This document shows, one piece after another, positions 26,303 to 35,683 of a stretch of 40,575 nt of DNA (positions within the stretch are counted from its first letter, which is position 1; each line of letters begins with the position of its first letter). The position numbers and the translations under genes are program-made. A model generated the notes under the pieces. It was not told where the DNA came from. It searched no databases and saw only the letters and a list, made by a program, of their open reading frames with translations. The DNA lies in NCBI RefSeq assembly GCF_900111395.1, contig NZ_FOHV01000025.1, positions 1 to 40,575 on the forward strand, in the 5' to 3' direction. The stretch comes from Thorsellia anophelis DSM 18579 (lineage in GTDB: Bacteria > Pseudomonadota > Gammaproteobacteria > Enterobacterales > Thorselliaceae).

Positions 26303-27379
26303 ATGTCAAAAGTATTCGATTTTGTGAAACCAGGTGTTGTTTTTGGTGATGATGTACAAAAAATATTTGCAATTGCAAAAGAGCATAAATTTGCTCTACC
26401 TGCTGTAAACTGTGTCGGAACAGATTCTATTAATGCTGTTTTAGAAGCAGCAGCTAAAGTCCGTTCACCTGTTGTTGTTCAATTCTCTAATGGTGGTGGT
26501 CAATTTATTGCAGGTAAAGGTTTTAAAGGTGAAGGCCAAGCTGCTGCAATTGCTGGGTCAATAGTAGGAGCTATGCATGTGCATCATATGGCAGAACTCT
26601 ATGGCGTGCCTGTAATTTTACATACTGACCATTGTGCGAGGAATTTATTGCCTTGGATTGATGGCTTATTAGATGCTGGTGAAAAACATTTTGCTCAAAC
26701 GGGTAAACCTCTTTTCTCATCTCACATGATTGATTTATCAGAAGAATCACTTGAAGAAAATGTTGCTACCTGCGCAAAATATCTTGAGCGCATGAATAAA
26801 ATGAAAATGACGCTTGAAATCGAGTTAGGATGTACAGGTGGAGAAGAAGATGGTGTAGATAATTCACATCTGGATGCCTCTGATTTATACACAAGTCCTG
26901 CTGATGTCGCTTATGCTTATGAGAAATTAAGTGCAATTTGTGAAAGATTTACCATAGCTGCTTCATTTGGTAATGTTCATGGTGTATATAAACCAGGTAA
27001 TGTAGTATTAACACCAACCATTTTAAGAGACTCTCAAAAATATGTTTCTGAAAAATTTGGTTTACCAGAAAATACATTGAACTTTGTTTTCCACGGTGGT
27101 TCAGGTTCATCTGCTGCAGAAATTAAAGAATCTGTTAGCTATGGTGTGATTAAAATGAACATTGATACCGATACTCAATGGGCTACTTGGGAAGGCGTAT
27201 TAAATTATTACAAAAAGAATGAAGCTTATCTTCAAGGGCAATTAGGCAATCCAGAAGGTGCAGACAAACCAAATAAGAAATTTTATGATCCACGTGTTTG
27301 GTTAAGATCAGGTCAAACTGCGATGGTTGCAAGACTTGAGCAAGCATTTAAAGAGCTTAATGCGGTAGATGTACTTTAG
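26303..27379 (+). CDS. fbaA: class II fructose-1,6-bisphosphate aldolase
   Basis: Zinc-dependent aldolase that reversibly cleaves fructose 1,6-bisphosphate to glyceraldehyde 3-phosphate and dihydroxyacetone phosphate. The protein has 358 residues (E. coli FbaA 359). Zinc and substrate motifs are present: ILHTDHCARN (His-x-Asp-His), LEIELGCTGGEEDGVDNS, FGNVHGVYKPGNV and FVFHGGSGSS, then NIDTDTQWA for phosphate and dihydroxyacetone binding. AAGGACTAAATT precedes the ATG. It ends the pgk-fbaA unit, which is closed by a strong terminator 19 bp after the stop. Confidence 0.97.
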   Translation: MSKVFDFVKPGVVFGDDVQKIFAIAKEHKFALPAVNCVGTDSINAVLEAAAKVRSPVVVQFSNGGGQFIAGKGFKGEGQAAAIAGSIVGAMHVHHMAELYGVPVILHTDHCARNLLPWIDGLLDAGEKHFAQTGKPLFSSHMIDLSEESLEENVATCAKYLERMNKMKMTLEIELGCTGGEEDGVDNSHLDASDLYTSPADVAYAYEKLSAICERFTIAASFGNVHGVYKPGNVVLTPTILRDSQKYVSEKFGLPENTLNFVFHGGSGSSAAEIKESVSYGVIKMNIDTDTQWATWEGVLNYYKKNEAYLQGQLGNPEGADKPNKKFYDPRVWLRSGQTAMVARLEQAFKELNAVDVL

Positions 27380-27397
27380 TCTTAAAACTTAATATAA

Positions 27398-27435
27398 AAT
27401 TAAAAGGCGCATTTATGCGCCTTTTAATTTTTTGA
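27398..27435 (+). terminator. rho-independent terminator after fbaA, probably two-way
   Basis: A perfect 13-bp stem, AATTAAAAGGCGC (27398-27410) with GCGCCTTTTAATT (27417-27429), encloses the loop ATTTAT and is followed by TTTTTG. In the other direction it runs into TTTTATATT, so it may also stop transcripts of the converging haem operon. Confidence 0.92.
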
Positions 27436-27495
27436 ATTTCAAAAAAAGTTGAGATTACTGATATTGATAAAATTGTGGCTTGGACTAAAATATTT

Positions 27496-27885
27496 TTACC
27501 ATACAAATTGGTCAAAAATGCTATTGCCATAATAAAGTATATCAATAGCTGTAAAAATATTAATGATAAGTGTGATTATAATTATTGTTAAAAACTTTGA
27601 GACTTTTCGTTGATTTTTAAAATTTTCACTTCTTAAACATGCCCATTGAAGACCATAGATAATTGCAAAAACAAATAAAAACCATATCGGTATGAGTAGG
27701 TAAACTTCTTCAAGTTGGTTATTATCAGTTTCAAAAAAGCGTTGAATTGAATAAAAAAAGATTATGCCAAATAGACAAGAAAAAATTGTTAATTGACTAA
27801 TCAATAACAGTATAAAACTACGTGGTTGTATTTTTAGATTTTCTTGTGAAGTGTTTGCCGTATCTTTTTTCGTGTTAATAATCAT
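27496..27885 (-). CDS. small membrane protein of unknown function at the end of the haem/tonB operon
   Basis: A 129-residue protein with a polar N-terminus (about residues 1-22) and three predicted transmembrane segments (about 25-47, 62-80 and 99-116). I do not recognise the family. GAGGAA precedes the ATG at 27885, and it starts 28 bp after the tonB stop, so it is very likely translated from the same transcript. It is not ExbB or ExbD: it lacks their length, the ExbD transmembrane Asp and the TolQ/ExbB helices. Its place suggests a role in haem uptake or TonB energisation, but only by association. Confidence 0.6.
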   Translation of the reverse strand: MIINTKKDTANTSQENLKIQPRSFILLLISQLTIFSCLFGIIFFYSIQRFFETDNNQLEEVYLLIPIWFLFVFAIIYGLQWACLRSENFKNQRKVSKFLTIIIITLIINIFTAIDILYYGNSIFDQFVW

Positions 27886-27913
27886 AAAATTCCTCGGTTC
27901 AGTCAGTTTTTAA

Positions 27914-29326
27914 TTAGTTTATCACAACCCCACTTAATTTGAATTGAAATGTAACCATAATATCTTGTGTTGGTTTACGTTCGTAAACCCAGGTTCGTAA
28001 AGCTCGTTTAACTTCCTTCTCAAACGTATTATCAGGGTAAGACGAGATTATTCTAATATTGGTTACCTTACCATTGCTATTGATGTCAAATTTAGCCGTC
28101 ACTGCACCCTCTAAATTTAGTGCAGCGGCTCTTTGGGGATAATCAGGGTAGGGACGTTTGATGGGTTTAGCCATTTGGCTATTTGAGACGTTAGAATTTG
28201 ATTCTTTTGATTGAATATTTTTATTCATAGTAGATTCATCAGCATGATTTTGTTCTATGCTACTACTTGTAGCAATTGATTGTGCTGATTGTACTTTTAA
28301 TGCAGTTAATTGCTCATTTTTAATTTGTACCGAATTAACCTCTGAAGTAACTAGTTGCTTTTTTGGGGTATCTTTTTTTGCTGTTTTTTGATTATTTTTC
28401 AGCTTATGCTGACTTGGTTCTGATTTTTTCTTATCGATGTTTATATTTGATTCAATCGGCTCATTAATGGCTTTAGTGTTGTTCTGATTATTTTGCTTTG
28501 TATCTAAAGAGGAAGGCGCGAAGGCTTCAGGCGTTTTTTTGATATCCACTGCACTAGGCTTAATGATTTCCTTATTGACCGAAGTATTTGGTGAGATAGC
28601 AGGGGCAGAAGGCTTTTGTGTAATATCTGTAAGTGGAGAGTCGTCCTTGCTAATAGTTGAAATTTCATTATTTTGAATTTGCTTAGTTTCTTTATTATCT
28701 ATTAAATCAGTATCAGGTGTTGGAACTGAATGTTCTTGACGAGATACATCATTGATACTCTGAGCGAAGGATTCACTAACTTTTACTTGGTTTATTGGTA
28801 ATATATTCATTGTGGTCGTATCAATCATAACTACGTCAATCATAGCTGTTTTATTGCTTGAGTGATTGGGTAATGTACCTATAAACGGCTCTATAAAGAT
28901 AACTAATGCAATTGCCGTGCTAATTAACATGGCGTGTAGGAAAAAAGAGGTTAGTACAAATTGATTTAAACTTTTAAAAACTGAAGGTGTAGCAATTGAA
29001 CTGTCATCACTTTTATCCATATAGTCGTCAGTTGGCAGTATGCCAATTGATGGTAAATAGGATTTTTCTTTATCATTTAATGTGTCTAGCTGTGATTTTT
29101 GTATACATGTTTGGCTAATTTGACAGGCTTTATTATCACAAATTTCAAAACAAGATTGGTCTGGATCAAAAAGATGCGGATCGTTAGCTGAAGTCGTTGT
29201 GCTAAGCGTATTTGTGTCTTTATGCAATATATTAGCTTGAGATATGTTCATTCCCATCACAGAATTTTGATATTTATAATTAATAGCTGAATTTAAATCA
29301 AACTGACGCATTGCCTTTATATCCAT
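27914..29326 (-). CDS. tonB: TonB energy transducer with a Cys-rich cytoplasmic extension
   Basis: Couples the proton-motive force to outer-membrane receptors. The C-terminal domain (about 385-470) is typical TonB: KRPYPDYPQRAAALNLEGAV, then FDINSNGKVTNIRI, ending in a TWVYERKP segment. A long central region rich in Lys, Gln, Ser and Pro spans the periplasm. The single transmembrane helix lies at about 121-146, where most TonBs have it near residue 12-32. The preceding about 120 residues should be cytoplasmic and contain Cys59, Cys63, Cys68 and Cys74 (C-x3-C-x4-C-x5-C). The start at 29326 lacks a good ribosome binding site, and ATGs at codons 6, 24 and 26 are alternatives; all keep the cysteines. 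It follows hmuV by 35 bp, and no exbB/exbD is in the window. Confidence 0.85.
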   Translation of the reverse strand: MDIKAMRQFDLNSAINYKYQNSVMGMNISQANILHKDTNTLSTTTSANDPHLFDPDQSCFEICDNKACQISQTCIQKSQLDTLNDKEKSYLPSIGILPTDDYMDKSDDSSIATPSVFKSLNQFVLTSFFLHAMLISTAIALVIFIEPFIGTLPNHSSNKTAMIDVVMIDTTTMNILPINQVKVSESFAQSINDVSRQEHSVPTPDTDLIDNKETKQIQNNEISTISKDDSPLTDITQKPSAPAISPNTSVNKEIIKPSAVDIKKTPEAFAPSSLDTKQNNQNNTKAINEPIESNINIDKKKSEPSQHKLKNNQKTAKKDTPKKQLVTSEVNSVQIKNEQLTALKVQSAQSIATSSSIEQNHADESTMNKNIQSKESNSNVSNSQMAKPIKRPYPDYPQRAAALNLEGAVTAKFDINSNGKVTNIRIISSYPDNTFEKEVKRALRTWVYERKPTQDIMVTFQFKLSGVVIN

Positions 29327-29361
29327 GATTAGGTGATATTAGATTAATTATAAAACCAGAT

Positions 29362-30201
29362 TTATCTTTTTAAGTAAATTTGTGGGATACTCTGATGTTC
29401 TGTATGATAAGTAATCCCCCCATCTAGTCTGTACCAATTGAAAAACTCTGGGTGTGTTAATACAAAATGTGGTGGAGCATCTAGTTTTACAACTCCATTA
29501 TTTAAAACAATTAATCGATCAGCGTAAAGCGCAGCCAAATTCACATCATGTAATATAGCACAGATAGCTATTTTTTTTTCTTTGGCTATATTTTTTAATA
29601 ATCTTAACAAGTTCTGTTGATAATATAAATCTAAAGCTGAGGTTGGTTCATCTAAAAAAATTCCAACCATATCTGATGTATTTGACCATATTTGATATAG
29701 CGTTCTTGCAAGATGCACGCGCTGTTGCTCACCACCCGAAAGGCTTTGAATATTTCGGTTAAGTAGTGCATTGCACTCTGTTAATTCAATGATTTCTATC
29801 AGTGCAGAGTCAGTTTTTAATGAATGATAATGTGTATCTAACATCAAGCTACTTGATGTTGATTTTATGCTAACTTGACCGAATAAAATGACGTCAATAA
29901 CGTTAAAACCGATATTCATCGAGAGATGTTGCTGCATGACAGCACGTAATTGAGCTAATTTCGCTAACGGATACTCATTTATTTTCTTTTCATTAATAAA
30001 TATCTCGCCTTCAAATGGTTTTAAAAAACCGCTTAGAAGTTTGATTAGCGTTGATTTGCCCGCACCATTAGGGCCTAAAATTCCAACGAATTCACCATTT
30101 TCAATAGATAGATTAATGTCTTTAAGCAAATACTTTGAACCTATCTTGAACGATAGCTGATTTGCTTTAAGCCATATTGCTTTTTCTAATGAATTTTCCA
30201 T
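29362..30201 (-). CDS. hmuV: haemin ABC transporter ATPase HmuV
   Basis: ATP-binding subunit of the periplasm-to-cytoplasm haem importer, working with HmuU and HmuT. The 279-residue protein has Walker A GPNGAGKST, ABC signature LSGGEQQRVHLAR, Walker B GIFLDEPTSALD and a switch His in ILHDVNLAALYADR, all of the iron-siderophore/haem class. AAGGAA about 10 bp before the ATG supports the start. It lies 41 bp after hmuU in the operon. Confidence 0.93.
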   Translation of the reverse strand: MENSLEKAIWLKANQLSFKIGSKYLLKDINLSIENGEFVGILGPNGAGKSTLIKLLSGFLKPFEGEIFINEKKINEYPLAKLAQLRAVMQQHLSMNIGFNVIDVILFGQVSIKSTSSSLMLDTHYHSLKTDSALIEIIELTECNALLNRNIQSLSGGEQQRVHLARTLYQIWSNTSDMVGIFLDEPTSALDLYYQQNLLRLLKNIAKEKKIAICAILHDVNLAALYADRLIVLNNGVVKLDAPPHFVLTHPEFFNWYRLDGGITYHTEHQSIPQIYLKR

Positions 30202-30242
30202 TAATTATAATTCCTTTATCTGCACTAAATTTAGATTACAGA

Positions 30243-31310
30243 TTATTCAATACCATTAGGCTTCATTGTGATAATGAGATAGATGAAATAAGGTCCACCT
30301 ACTAAGCTTGTTATAATGCCTACAGGCATCTCAGCAGGTATTAATATAGTTCGGGCTAAGGTATCACAGAGTAATAAAAATAATCCACCACAAATCAGTG
30401 AACTAGGTAATAAAAATTTGTGATCTGCACCAAATTTTAAGCGTAATAAGTGAGGAATAACAAGCCCAATAAACCCGATAATTCCTGTCATTGAAACAGA
30501 AACAGCCACTATTAATGTACAAAGAAGTAAAACCTGCCATTGTGTTTTGTTGACATCAATACCTAAATAATAGGCTTGTTCTTGTCCTAACTGGAGTAGA
30601 TTGAGTTTATTTGCAAACCATAATAGTGCAATTGAAGCGGGAATTATAATGATTGATGTGACAAATAAGGACGTTAAGCTAGAGTTGCTTAATGAGCCTA
30701 ATGTCCAAAGTGAAAATTGACGCAATTGTGTATCTGTACTTAAATATGTAAATAGACCAATTAACCCACCACTGACTGCATTGATTGCTATGCCTAATAA
30801 AAGCAATCTAATCAGAGAAGTTTGCTTATTTTTAGAAAATGAAAATAATATAAGAGCAACACTTATACCACCTATAAAGGCAGCTATAATCATTGAATAC
30901 TGCTTTATGAAAAACATAACATGTTTATTCAATCCGCTATCCTGTAATGACAGAATAGGAAGTAGTAAAATTGCAACACCAACCATAAGAGCAGCGCCAC
31001 TACTTATACCAAGTAAACCAGGATCGGCAAGGGGATTTCTAAATAAGCCTTGCAATACAGCTCCTGATAAAGCAAGTCCGGAACCGATGATGACTGCCAT
31101 AAGTACCCTAGGTAGGCGTATATCAAACCAAATGTTGATTAAATAATCATCCAATGTCCCATTAATAAGTGCCCATAAATTAATGGGTAATGCCCCTAAT
31201 TGAGTGGCGATTAGAGAAACCGTTATTGTTATAATTAACAAAAACCATAAAACTCTTTTATGTTGTTTCTTTTGATTTAATAGAATTTGATTTGGTTGTG
31301 GTGGTTTCAT
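30243..31310 (-). CDS. hmuU: haemin ABC transporter permease HmuU (FecCD family)
   Basis: Inner-membrane permease of the BtuC/FecCD type with about ten transmembrane helices in 355 residues. Family blocks are DIRLPRVLMAVIIGSGLALS, FRNPLADPGLLGISSGAA, GIIGFIGLVIPHLLR and PAEMPVGIITSLVGGPYF. It forms the channel with HmuV on the cytoplasmic side and HmuT in the periplasm. It is separated from hmuT by 132 bp that contain a long hairpin, so its expression may be partly uncoupled from the upstream genes. Confidence 0.93.
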   Translation of the reverse strand: MKPPQPNQILLNQKKQHKRVLWFLLIITITVSLIATQLGALPINLWALINGTLDDYLINIWFDIRLPRVLMAVIIGSGLALSGAVLQGLFRNPLADPGLLGISSGAALMVGVAILLLPILSLQDSGLNKHVMFFIKQYSMIIAAFIGGISVALILFSFSKNKQTSLIRLLLLGIAINAVSGGLIGLFTYLSTDTQLRQFSLWTLGSLSNSSLTSLFVTSIIIIPASIALLWFANKLNLLQLGQEQAYYLGIDVNKTQWQVLLLCTLIVAVSVSMTGIIGFIGLVIPHLLRLKFGADHKFLLPSSLICGGLFLLLCDTLARTILIPAEMPVGIITSLVGGPYFIYLIITMKPNGIE

Positions 31311-31365
31311 AAACTCTTAATATAATATCAGTAGTAAAGTAAAATTATAGCTACTTATAGCTATG

Positions 31366-31405
31366 CATCAACCGTCTTAAATTGCATCATTTAAGGCGAT
31401 TGATG
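31366..31405 (-). repeat. hairpin in the hmuT-hmuU gap
   Basis: CATCAACCGTCTTAAAT (31366-31382) pairs with ATTTAAGGCGATTGATG (31389-31405), 15 of 17 positions, around TGCATC. No T-run follows on the minus strand, so it looks more like an RNA-stability or attenuation hairpin than a terminator. Confidence 0.55.
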
Positions 31406-31442
31406 AGTAAAAGTATAACATTTTGTTGATAAAAATAGAGGA

Positions 31443-32309
31443 TTATAATGCTTCTAACGCTAATCTAAAATCTTTTAGTGTATTAGGTGTTTGTAGCGTA
31501 AAACCTAAAAAACCAATATCATCAACAACAATTAGCTTTTTATGCTTTCCTGCTAAAGTTGCATTCACGCCAGGTAATTCCCATATTTTATCTTCACCAA
31601 GTTTATCTATTCCTCTTTTACTAACGACTATGACATCTGGGTTCATCGCTGCCATGCCTTCTGCTGAAAATTTTTGATAACGGGTCATTGATTGGGCTGC
31701 ATTTTTAATTCCTATATAATTAAACATAGCATCTGGGGCTGTTTGAGTACCTGCTACACTAGCTTCAGCTCCCTCAAAGGTCAAAATAAAAACAGCTTTA
31801 ACCCCTAATGGTGACGTTGTCACTTGTGATAGCTCCTCATCAAACTGTCCAATCAATATTGATGCCTTATCCTTAAGGTCAAGCGCATTCCCAAGTGCGA
31901 TAATTTTTTCTCTTGTACTTTCTACACTTTTTTCAGAAGTAACACGCAAAACATTTGCATTCACTGCATTTAGCTGTGTAAATACTGACGCAGGTCCAGC
32001 ATCTTCAGAAGCAATGATCAGATCAGGTTTTTGTGCTAATATTCCCTCCGCATTAAGCATTCTCATGTACCCGACATCAGGTAATTTCAAAACTTGTTCT
32101 GGAGATATGCTCGTTGAATCTCGAGCAACTAATTTATCATCTGCACCTAATGCGTAAATGATTTCAGTTAAATCACCTCCTATTGATACAATTCGCTGTT
32201 CTTTTGCAAAAATTGGATGAGAAAAAAATACCAAACAAAGCAAGGATAGATTTAGCAATATTAAACGGATAATGTTATCAATAGGTTTGTTTTTGGATAA
32301 TATTTTCAT
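31443..32309 (-). CDS. hmuT: periplasmic haem-binding protein HmuT
   Basis: Class III substrate-binding protein that delivers haem to HmuUV. The 288-residue protein has a signal peptide (hydrophobic stretch at about residues 15-33, likely cut after IFA before KEQRIVS). The mature part shows RIVSIGGDLTEIIYALGADD, DVGYMRMLNAEGILAQKPDLI and ALGNALDLKD, typical of HmuT/HutB. The conserved Tyr of VGYMR, a haem ligand in the family, is present. It starts 1 bp after the hemS stop, so translation is likely coupled. Confidence 0.92.
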   Translation of the reverse strand: MKILSKNKPIDNIIRLILLNLSLLCLVFFSHPIFAKEQRIVSIGGDLTEIIYALGADDKLVARDSTSISPEQVLKLPDVGYMRMLNAEGILAQKPDLIIASEDAGPASVFTQLNAVNANVLRVTSEKSVESTREKIIALGNALDLKDKASILIGQFDEELSQVTTSPLGVKAVFILTFEGAEASVAGTQTAPDAMFNYIGIKNAAQSMTRYQKFSAEGMAAMNPDVIVVSKRGIDKLGEDKIWELPGVNATLAGKHKKLIVVDDIGFLGFTLQTPNTLKDFRLALEAL

Positions 32310-32310
32310 T

Positions 32311-33390
32311 TTAAGATTCCAAAGCGACTTCTAGTGGAGATAAAGCTTGAAGTTGTTCACGCCAAATTATTTGTTCAGGAGATCCTTCTGTTCTTTGACC
32401 ATACATTTGCAATATTTGGGTGCCATCTTTTGCATAAAGCTCTAGACTCGTTACAATACCATCTTGAGTAGGTTTACGAGTAATCCACGCTTCATGTATT
32501 TCATTATGTTGCATATGCAAGGTAAATGAACGGTTAAAAATATTTAACCATCCATGCATAGGTACTACTTTTTCAAGTTTACCCGTGAAAATTTGAACAC
32601 ATCCAATGTTTGAGACAAAAAACATAATTTCATTTTGTGCACGAAAAATCGTATTCAAAAATGATTCAATTTCAGATGGGCAAATTTGATAGGCAAGATC
32701 TCTACTGACTAAATTAAATGCTTGTTGCCTTGTTAGTTTATAAGATTTTAGTAACCCATAAAAATCGTGAACATCTTTTAAGGCGCGCCATTTAGATTCA
32801 AACTCTTCTTTATTAATATTAAGATCAATTCCGTACTCTTTAGGTGTTTCTGTTGCTAATAATTGATTGTTTATAGGCAGTGAATCAATAGATTTCGACT
32901 CATATTGAGAGATTAATTGATTGAAAGCTTTAGTATCGGTATTTTCTGTTACATAAATTTTATGAATAGCTAAACCCGCAGCATTAAATATCTGTAAACT
33001 AGTCCTTATTTTTGATTGATTATCTTTGTCAAAATAAGGTTCATTAAATACAAAAATATACTTCCATTGACTATAAAATATACGCAAATCGATTGCTCTT
33101 GGGTTAAGAATGAGTCCAACATGACCATCTAATGTAGCATTTCCATATACACCAACTTGTTCACTCACTGCAAAAGGATTACGAGTGATGGCCTTTAACT
33201 CTCCACAAGATTCTAGTCTAGTCAGTAATGTTTTTGGGTCGATATCAAGTCTAGTTGTTTCAAAACCGATGCGAATTTGAGCCAGTTCAGCTTCTGTTAT
33301 CCCCATCTTCAGTGCGATATCGACCGCATATAGTCTTGGATTATTTTTCTTAATGTCTAAGTAGGTTTGATAATTGTGTGATTGACTCAT
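32311..33390 (-). CDS. hmuS: haemin-degrading factor HemS/HmuS
   Basis: Cytoplasmic haem-binding protein that breaks down or hands on imported haem. The 359-residue protein consists of two similar halves, as in HemS: the first has NPFAVSEQVGVYGNATLDGH, the second NEIMFFVSNIGCVQIFTGKL and MHGWLNIFNRSFTLHMQ, with a DIALKMGITEAEL block near the N-terminus. AAGGAG precedes the ATG at 33390. It sits between the receptor (47 bp) and hmuT (1 bp), the common order of haem-uptake operons. Confidence 0.92.
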   Translation of the reverse strand: MSQSHNYQTYLDIKKNNPRLYAVDIALKMGITEAELAQIRIGFETTRLDIDPKTLLTRLESCGELKAITRNPFAVSEQVGVYGNATLDGHVGLILNPRAIDLRIFYSQWKYIFVFNEPYFDKDNQSKIRTSLQIFNAAGLAIHKIYVTENTDTKAFNQLISQYESKSIDSLPINNQLLATETPKEYGIDLNINKEEFESKWRALKDVHDFYGLLKSYKLTRQQAFNLVSRDLAYQICPSEIESFLNTIFRAQNEIMFFVSNIGCVQIFTGKLEKVVPMHGWLNIFNRSFTLHMQHNEIHEAWITRKPTQDGIVTSLELYAKDGTQILQMYGQRTEGSPEQIIWREQLQALSPLEVALES

Positions 33391-33437
33391 AAGTAAAACT
33401 CCTTGTAATAATTTACGTTATAAAAATTTAAATAAAA

Positions 33438-35579
33438 TTAAAATCGATAACTTGCTTTAAAAACAGCATTTTGTGTCGGTTGAGGTATCCCTTGTGGTGA
33501 AAAATATTCTTTATCAAAGGCATTTTCTAACCCAACGCTCATTTGTGCATTTGGCAGCCAATCTGTGTTCTCATAGCTGAGGTAAAAATTATTAATACCA
33601 TATCCAGATTGATGATCAGTTGAACCATTTACACGGGTCGATCTATCAACAAATCTGCCCAACCAAGACAGGGTTAAACCGGAATCAAAAATAGGTATAT
33701 CTATTTGTGTACCTAAAGCATCAGGTGAAAGTGCTTCAATCCATTGGTTAGTCCTATCATCCTTTCCTCTTACTCTGCTATAACTGAGAATTGTATTAAC
33801 GTAAGGTGTCTGATAAGTCAGTTCCGCTTCATAACCGTGAATAGACGCTCTATCAATATTGCTAGCCATTGTTGTGCCTTTACCATAAGGCATACCTACT
33901 GGAAAACCAGGAGGGGGAGCGGAAAAATTCATATCTACAGTGGTTGAAATATAATCTTTTGCCTTTGTATCAAAGTAGGTAGCTTTTAATTGAAATACAT
34001 CATCTTGCAAGACAAGATCTTCAAATTGAAACCCGATGCCATATTCCAATGTTTCATTGCGTTCAGGTTTTAAATTTGGATTTGGGACCCAATTGTTTGT
34101 ATAAAAAGGACCTATTGCGAAATGCCTGCTGTCGTTATAAAGTTCTGCTAGGCCAGGAGCACGAAACGCTTCAGAATATGATGCATAAACCATAAACCAA
34201 TCTAGAGGGTTGATGGATATTCCAGCTCTTGAGGACCAGTTATTTGCTTTTACATCATCATATTTTGGATTTTTTGCATGATAATCATCAAACCTTGTAC
34301 CAATAATTAGCGATGCAGGTAAATCAATCAGCGTCATCTCATCTTGTAACCAAGCTGAAGTAAAATCAATTTTAGCCTCTGGAAAGACATTTTGAATTGG
34401 TGCATTTGGTGTTTGCTCCTCTCGGTAAACCTCGCTTCCATAGGTAAAATGATGTGAAGCTAGGAAACTGCTTTGCCAAATAGATTTATTTTCTAATTTA
34501 AGTCCATTTTTTGTTTGTTCCCGAGATTCAAAAACTGGATTAATAAAGGCAGTTTGATCGATTGTAATTTTTTGATGATAACCTGTGAGGCTCAAATCTA
34601 TTAGATTTTGATTGATTGGCTTTAGGGTATAACCTAAGTTGATATCCGTCTGTTTAGTTTTGCGTTGCACTAAGCTATTATTAAGATCGCTTAAAGTTGG
34701 AGTAGGGCCATTACTTGCTTCATTTTGTTGTGGGTTTTTAGGCTGTTGTGCGTCATTGTCATAGAATCTCAATTGAGCAAATAGTTTTTGTCCCTGTGCT
34801 AAATACCAATTTGCTTTAGCTAAGACATTTCCAATTTGCTCATCATTCGGAGAAGTTAAAATTGCTTGCTTCAAATCTCCTCGTTGGCGAAAGACTCCAG
34901 AGATAAGGCCATCAAAATTATCCGTTTTCCCATAGGCTGTTACACCAGTCCCAATACTATTATCTCCAGTTGCCCCTTGTATAAAGTGAGTCATACCAAA
35001 TTGTTGTCCGTCTAATAATAAATCATTAGCATCAACTGTTTGATAAGCAATAACGCCGCCTAAAGCACCACTGCCATAAAGTAATGCATTTGGTCCTTTA
35101 ACTATTTCCACTCGTTTAATTAAGCTACTATCGATAAATGTACCATCGATATGACCAGTGTCAGTTCCTTGTTTAATACCATCAACTTGGATTAATATCC
35201 CTCTCTTATCATAGCCACGTAGCGTAATATTTTGTCCATTGGCACGGCCTGTTCCCGTAATTTGCAATCCTGCTTGCTGCCTTAAAAGATCGGTTGCTGT
35301 AAAAGCATGAATTTTAGGGCCAGTATTTTCTATTACTGCAACTTGCATGGGAAGATTAAATGTATCCCTCGCATTACCTGTAGCAACAACTGTAATGGTT
35401 TCTTGTTTATTACTAGGTTCCGAGTTATTGGAAGCAGGAACAGCTTTTGCTGTTTGTGCAAAAACTGGCAAACTTGCACAGACAAGCGACATTGATATTA
35501 AGGACACGATTGGGTTTAATTTCCCTTTAGAAAGTGATTTTTTTGAATGACAACTAATAGTAGGCATATATGACAGCAT
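33438..35579 (-). CDS. hmuR: TonB-dependent haem/haemoglobin receptor
   Basis: Outer-membrane 22-strand barrel with an N-terminal plug that imports haem. After a signal region (cut near VFAQT), the TonB box region QETITVVATGN and the plug (TDLLRQQAGLQITG, VEIVKGPNALLYGSGALGGV) are clear. The haem-receptor marks FRAPGLAELYNDSRHF and NPNLKPE are present, with a His between them, and the barrel ends in a C-terminal aromatic residue (KASYRF). I chose ATG 35579 because TTGGAG lies 6-7 bp upstream; a start at 35606 has no such site. It follows hemP by about 100 bp and lies under the Fur-type box. Confidence 0.92.
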   Translation of the reverse strand: MLSYMPTISCHSKKSLSKGKLNPIVSLISMSLVCASLPVFAQTAKAVPASNNSEPSNKQETITVVATGNARDTFNLPMQVAVIENTGPKIHAFTATDLLRQQAGLQITGTGRANGQNITLRGYDKRGILIQVDGIKQGTDTGHIDGTFIDSSLIKRVEIVKGPNALLYGSGALGGVIAYQTVDANDLLLDGQQFGMTHFIQGATGDNSIGTGVTAYGKTDNFDGLISGVFRQRGDLKQAILTSPNDEQIGNVLAKANWYLAQGQKLFAQLRFYDNDAQQPKNPQQNEASNGPTPTLSDLNNSLVQRKTKQTDINLGYTLKPINQNLIDLSLTGYHQKITIDQTAFINPVFESREQTKNGLKLENKSIWQSSFLASHHFTYGSEVYREEQTPNAPIQNVFPEAKIDFTSAWLQDEMTLIDLPASLIIGTRFDDYHAKNPKYDDVKANNWSSRAGISINPLDWFMVYASYSEAFRAPGLAELYNDSRHFAIGPFYTNNWVPNPNLKPERNETLEYGIGFQFEDLVLQDDVFQLKATYFDTKAKDYISTTVDMNFSAPPPGFPVGMPYGKGTTMASNIDRASIHGYEAELTYQTPYVNTILSYSRVRGKDDRTNQWIEALSPDALGTQIDIPIFDSGLTLSWLGRFVDRSTRVNGSTDHQSGYGINNFYLSYENTDWLPNAQMSVGLENAFDKEYFSPQGIPQPTQNAVFKASYRF

Positions 35580-35683
35580 GAAAAACTCCAATATAAATTT
35601 GAACACATAAGTGTTTAAACCTACTTTTGGCTGCCTAATGATATTTTGGGGGCTAAAGCAAGATGAGATATTAAAAATTACAG

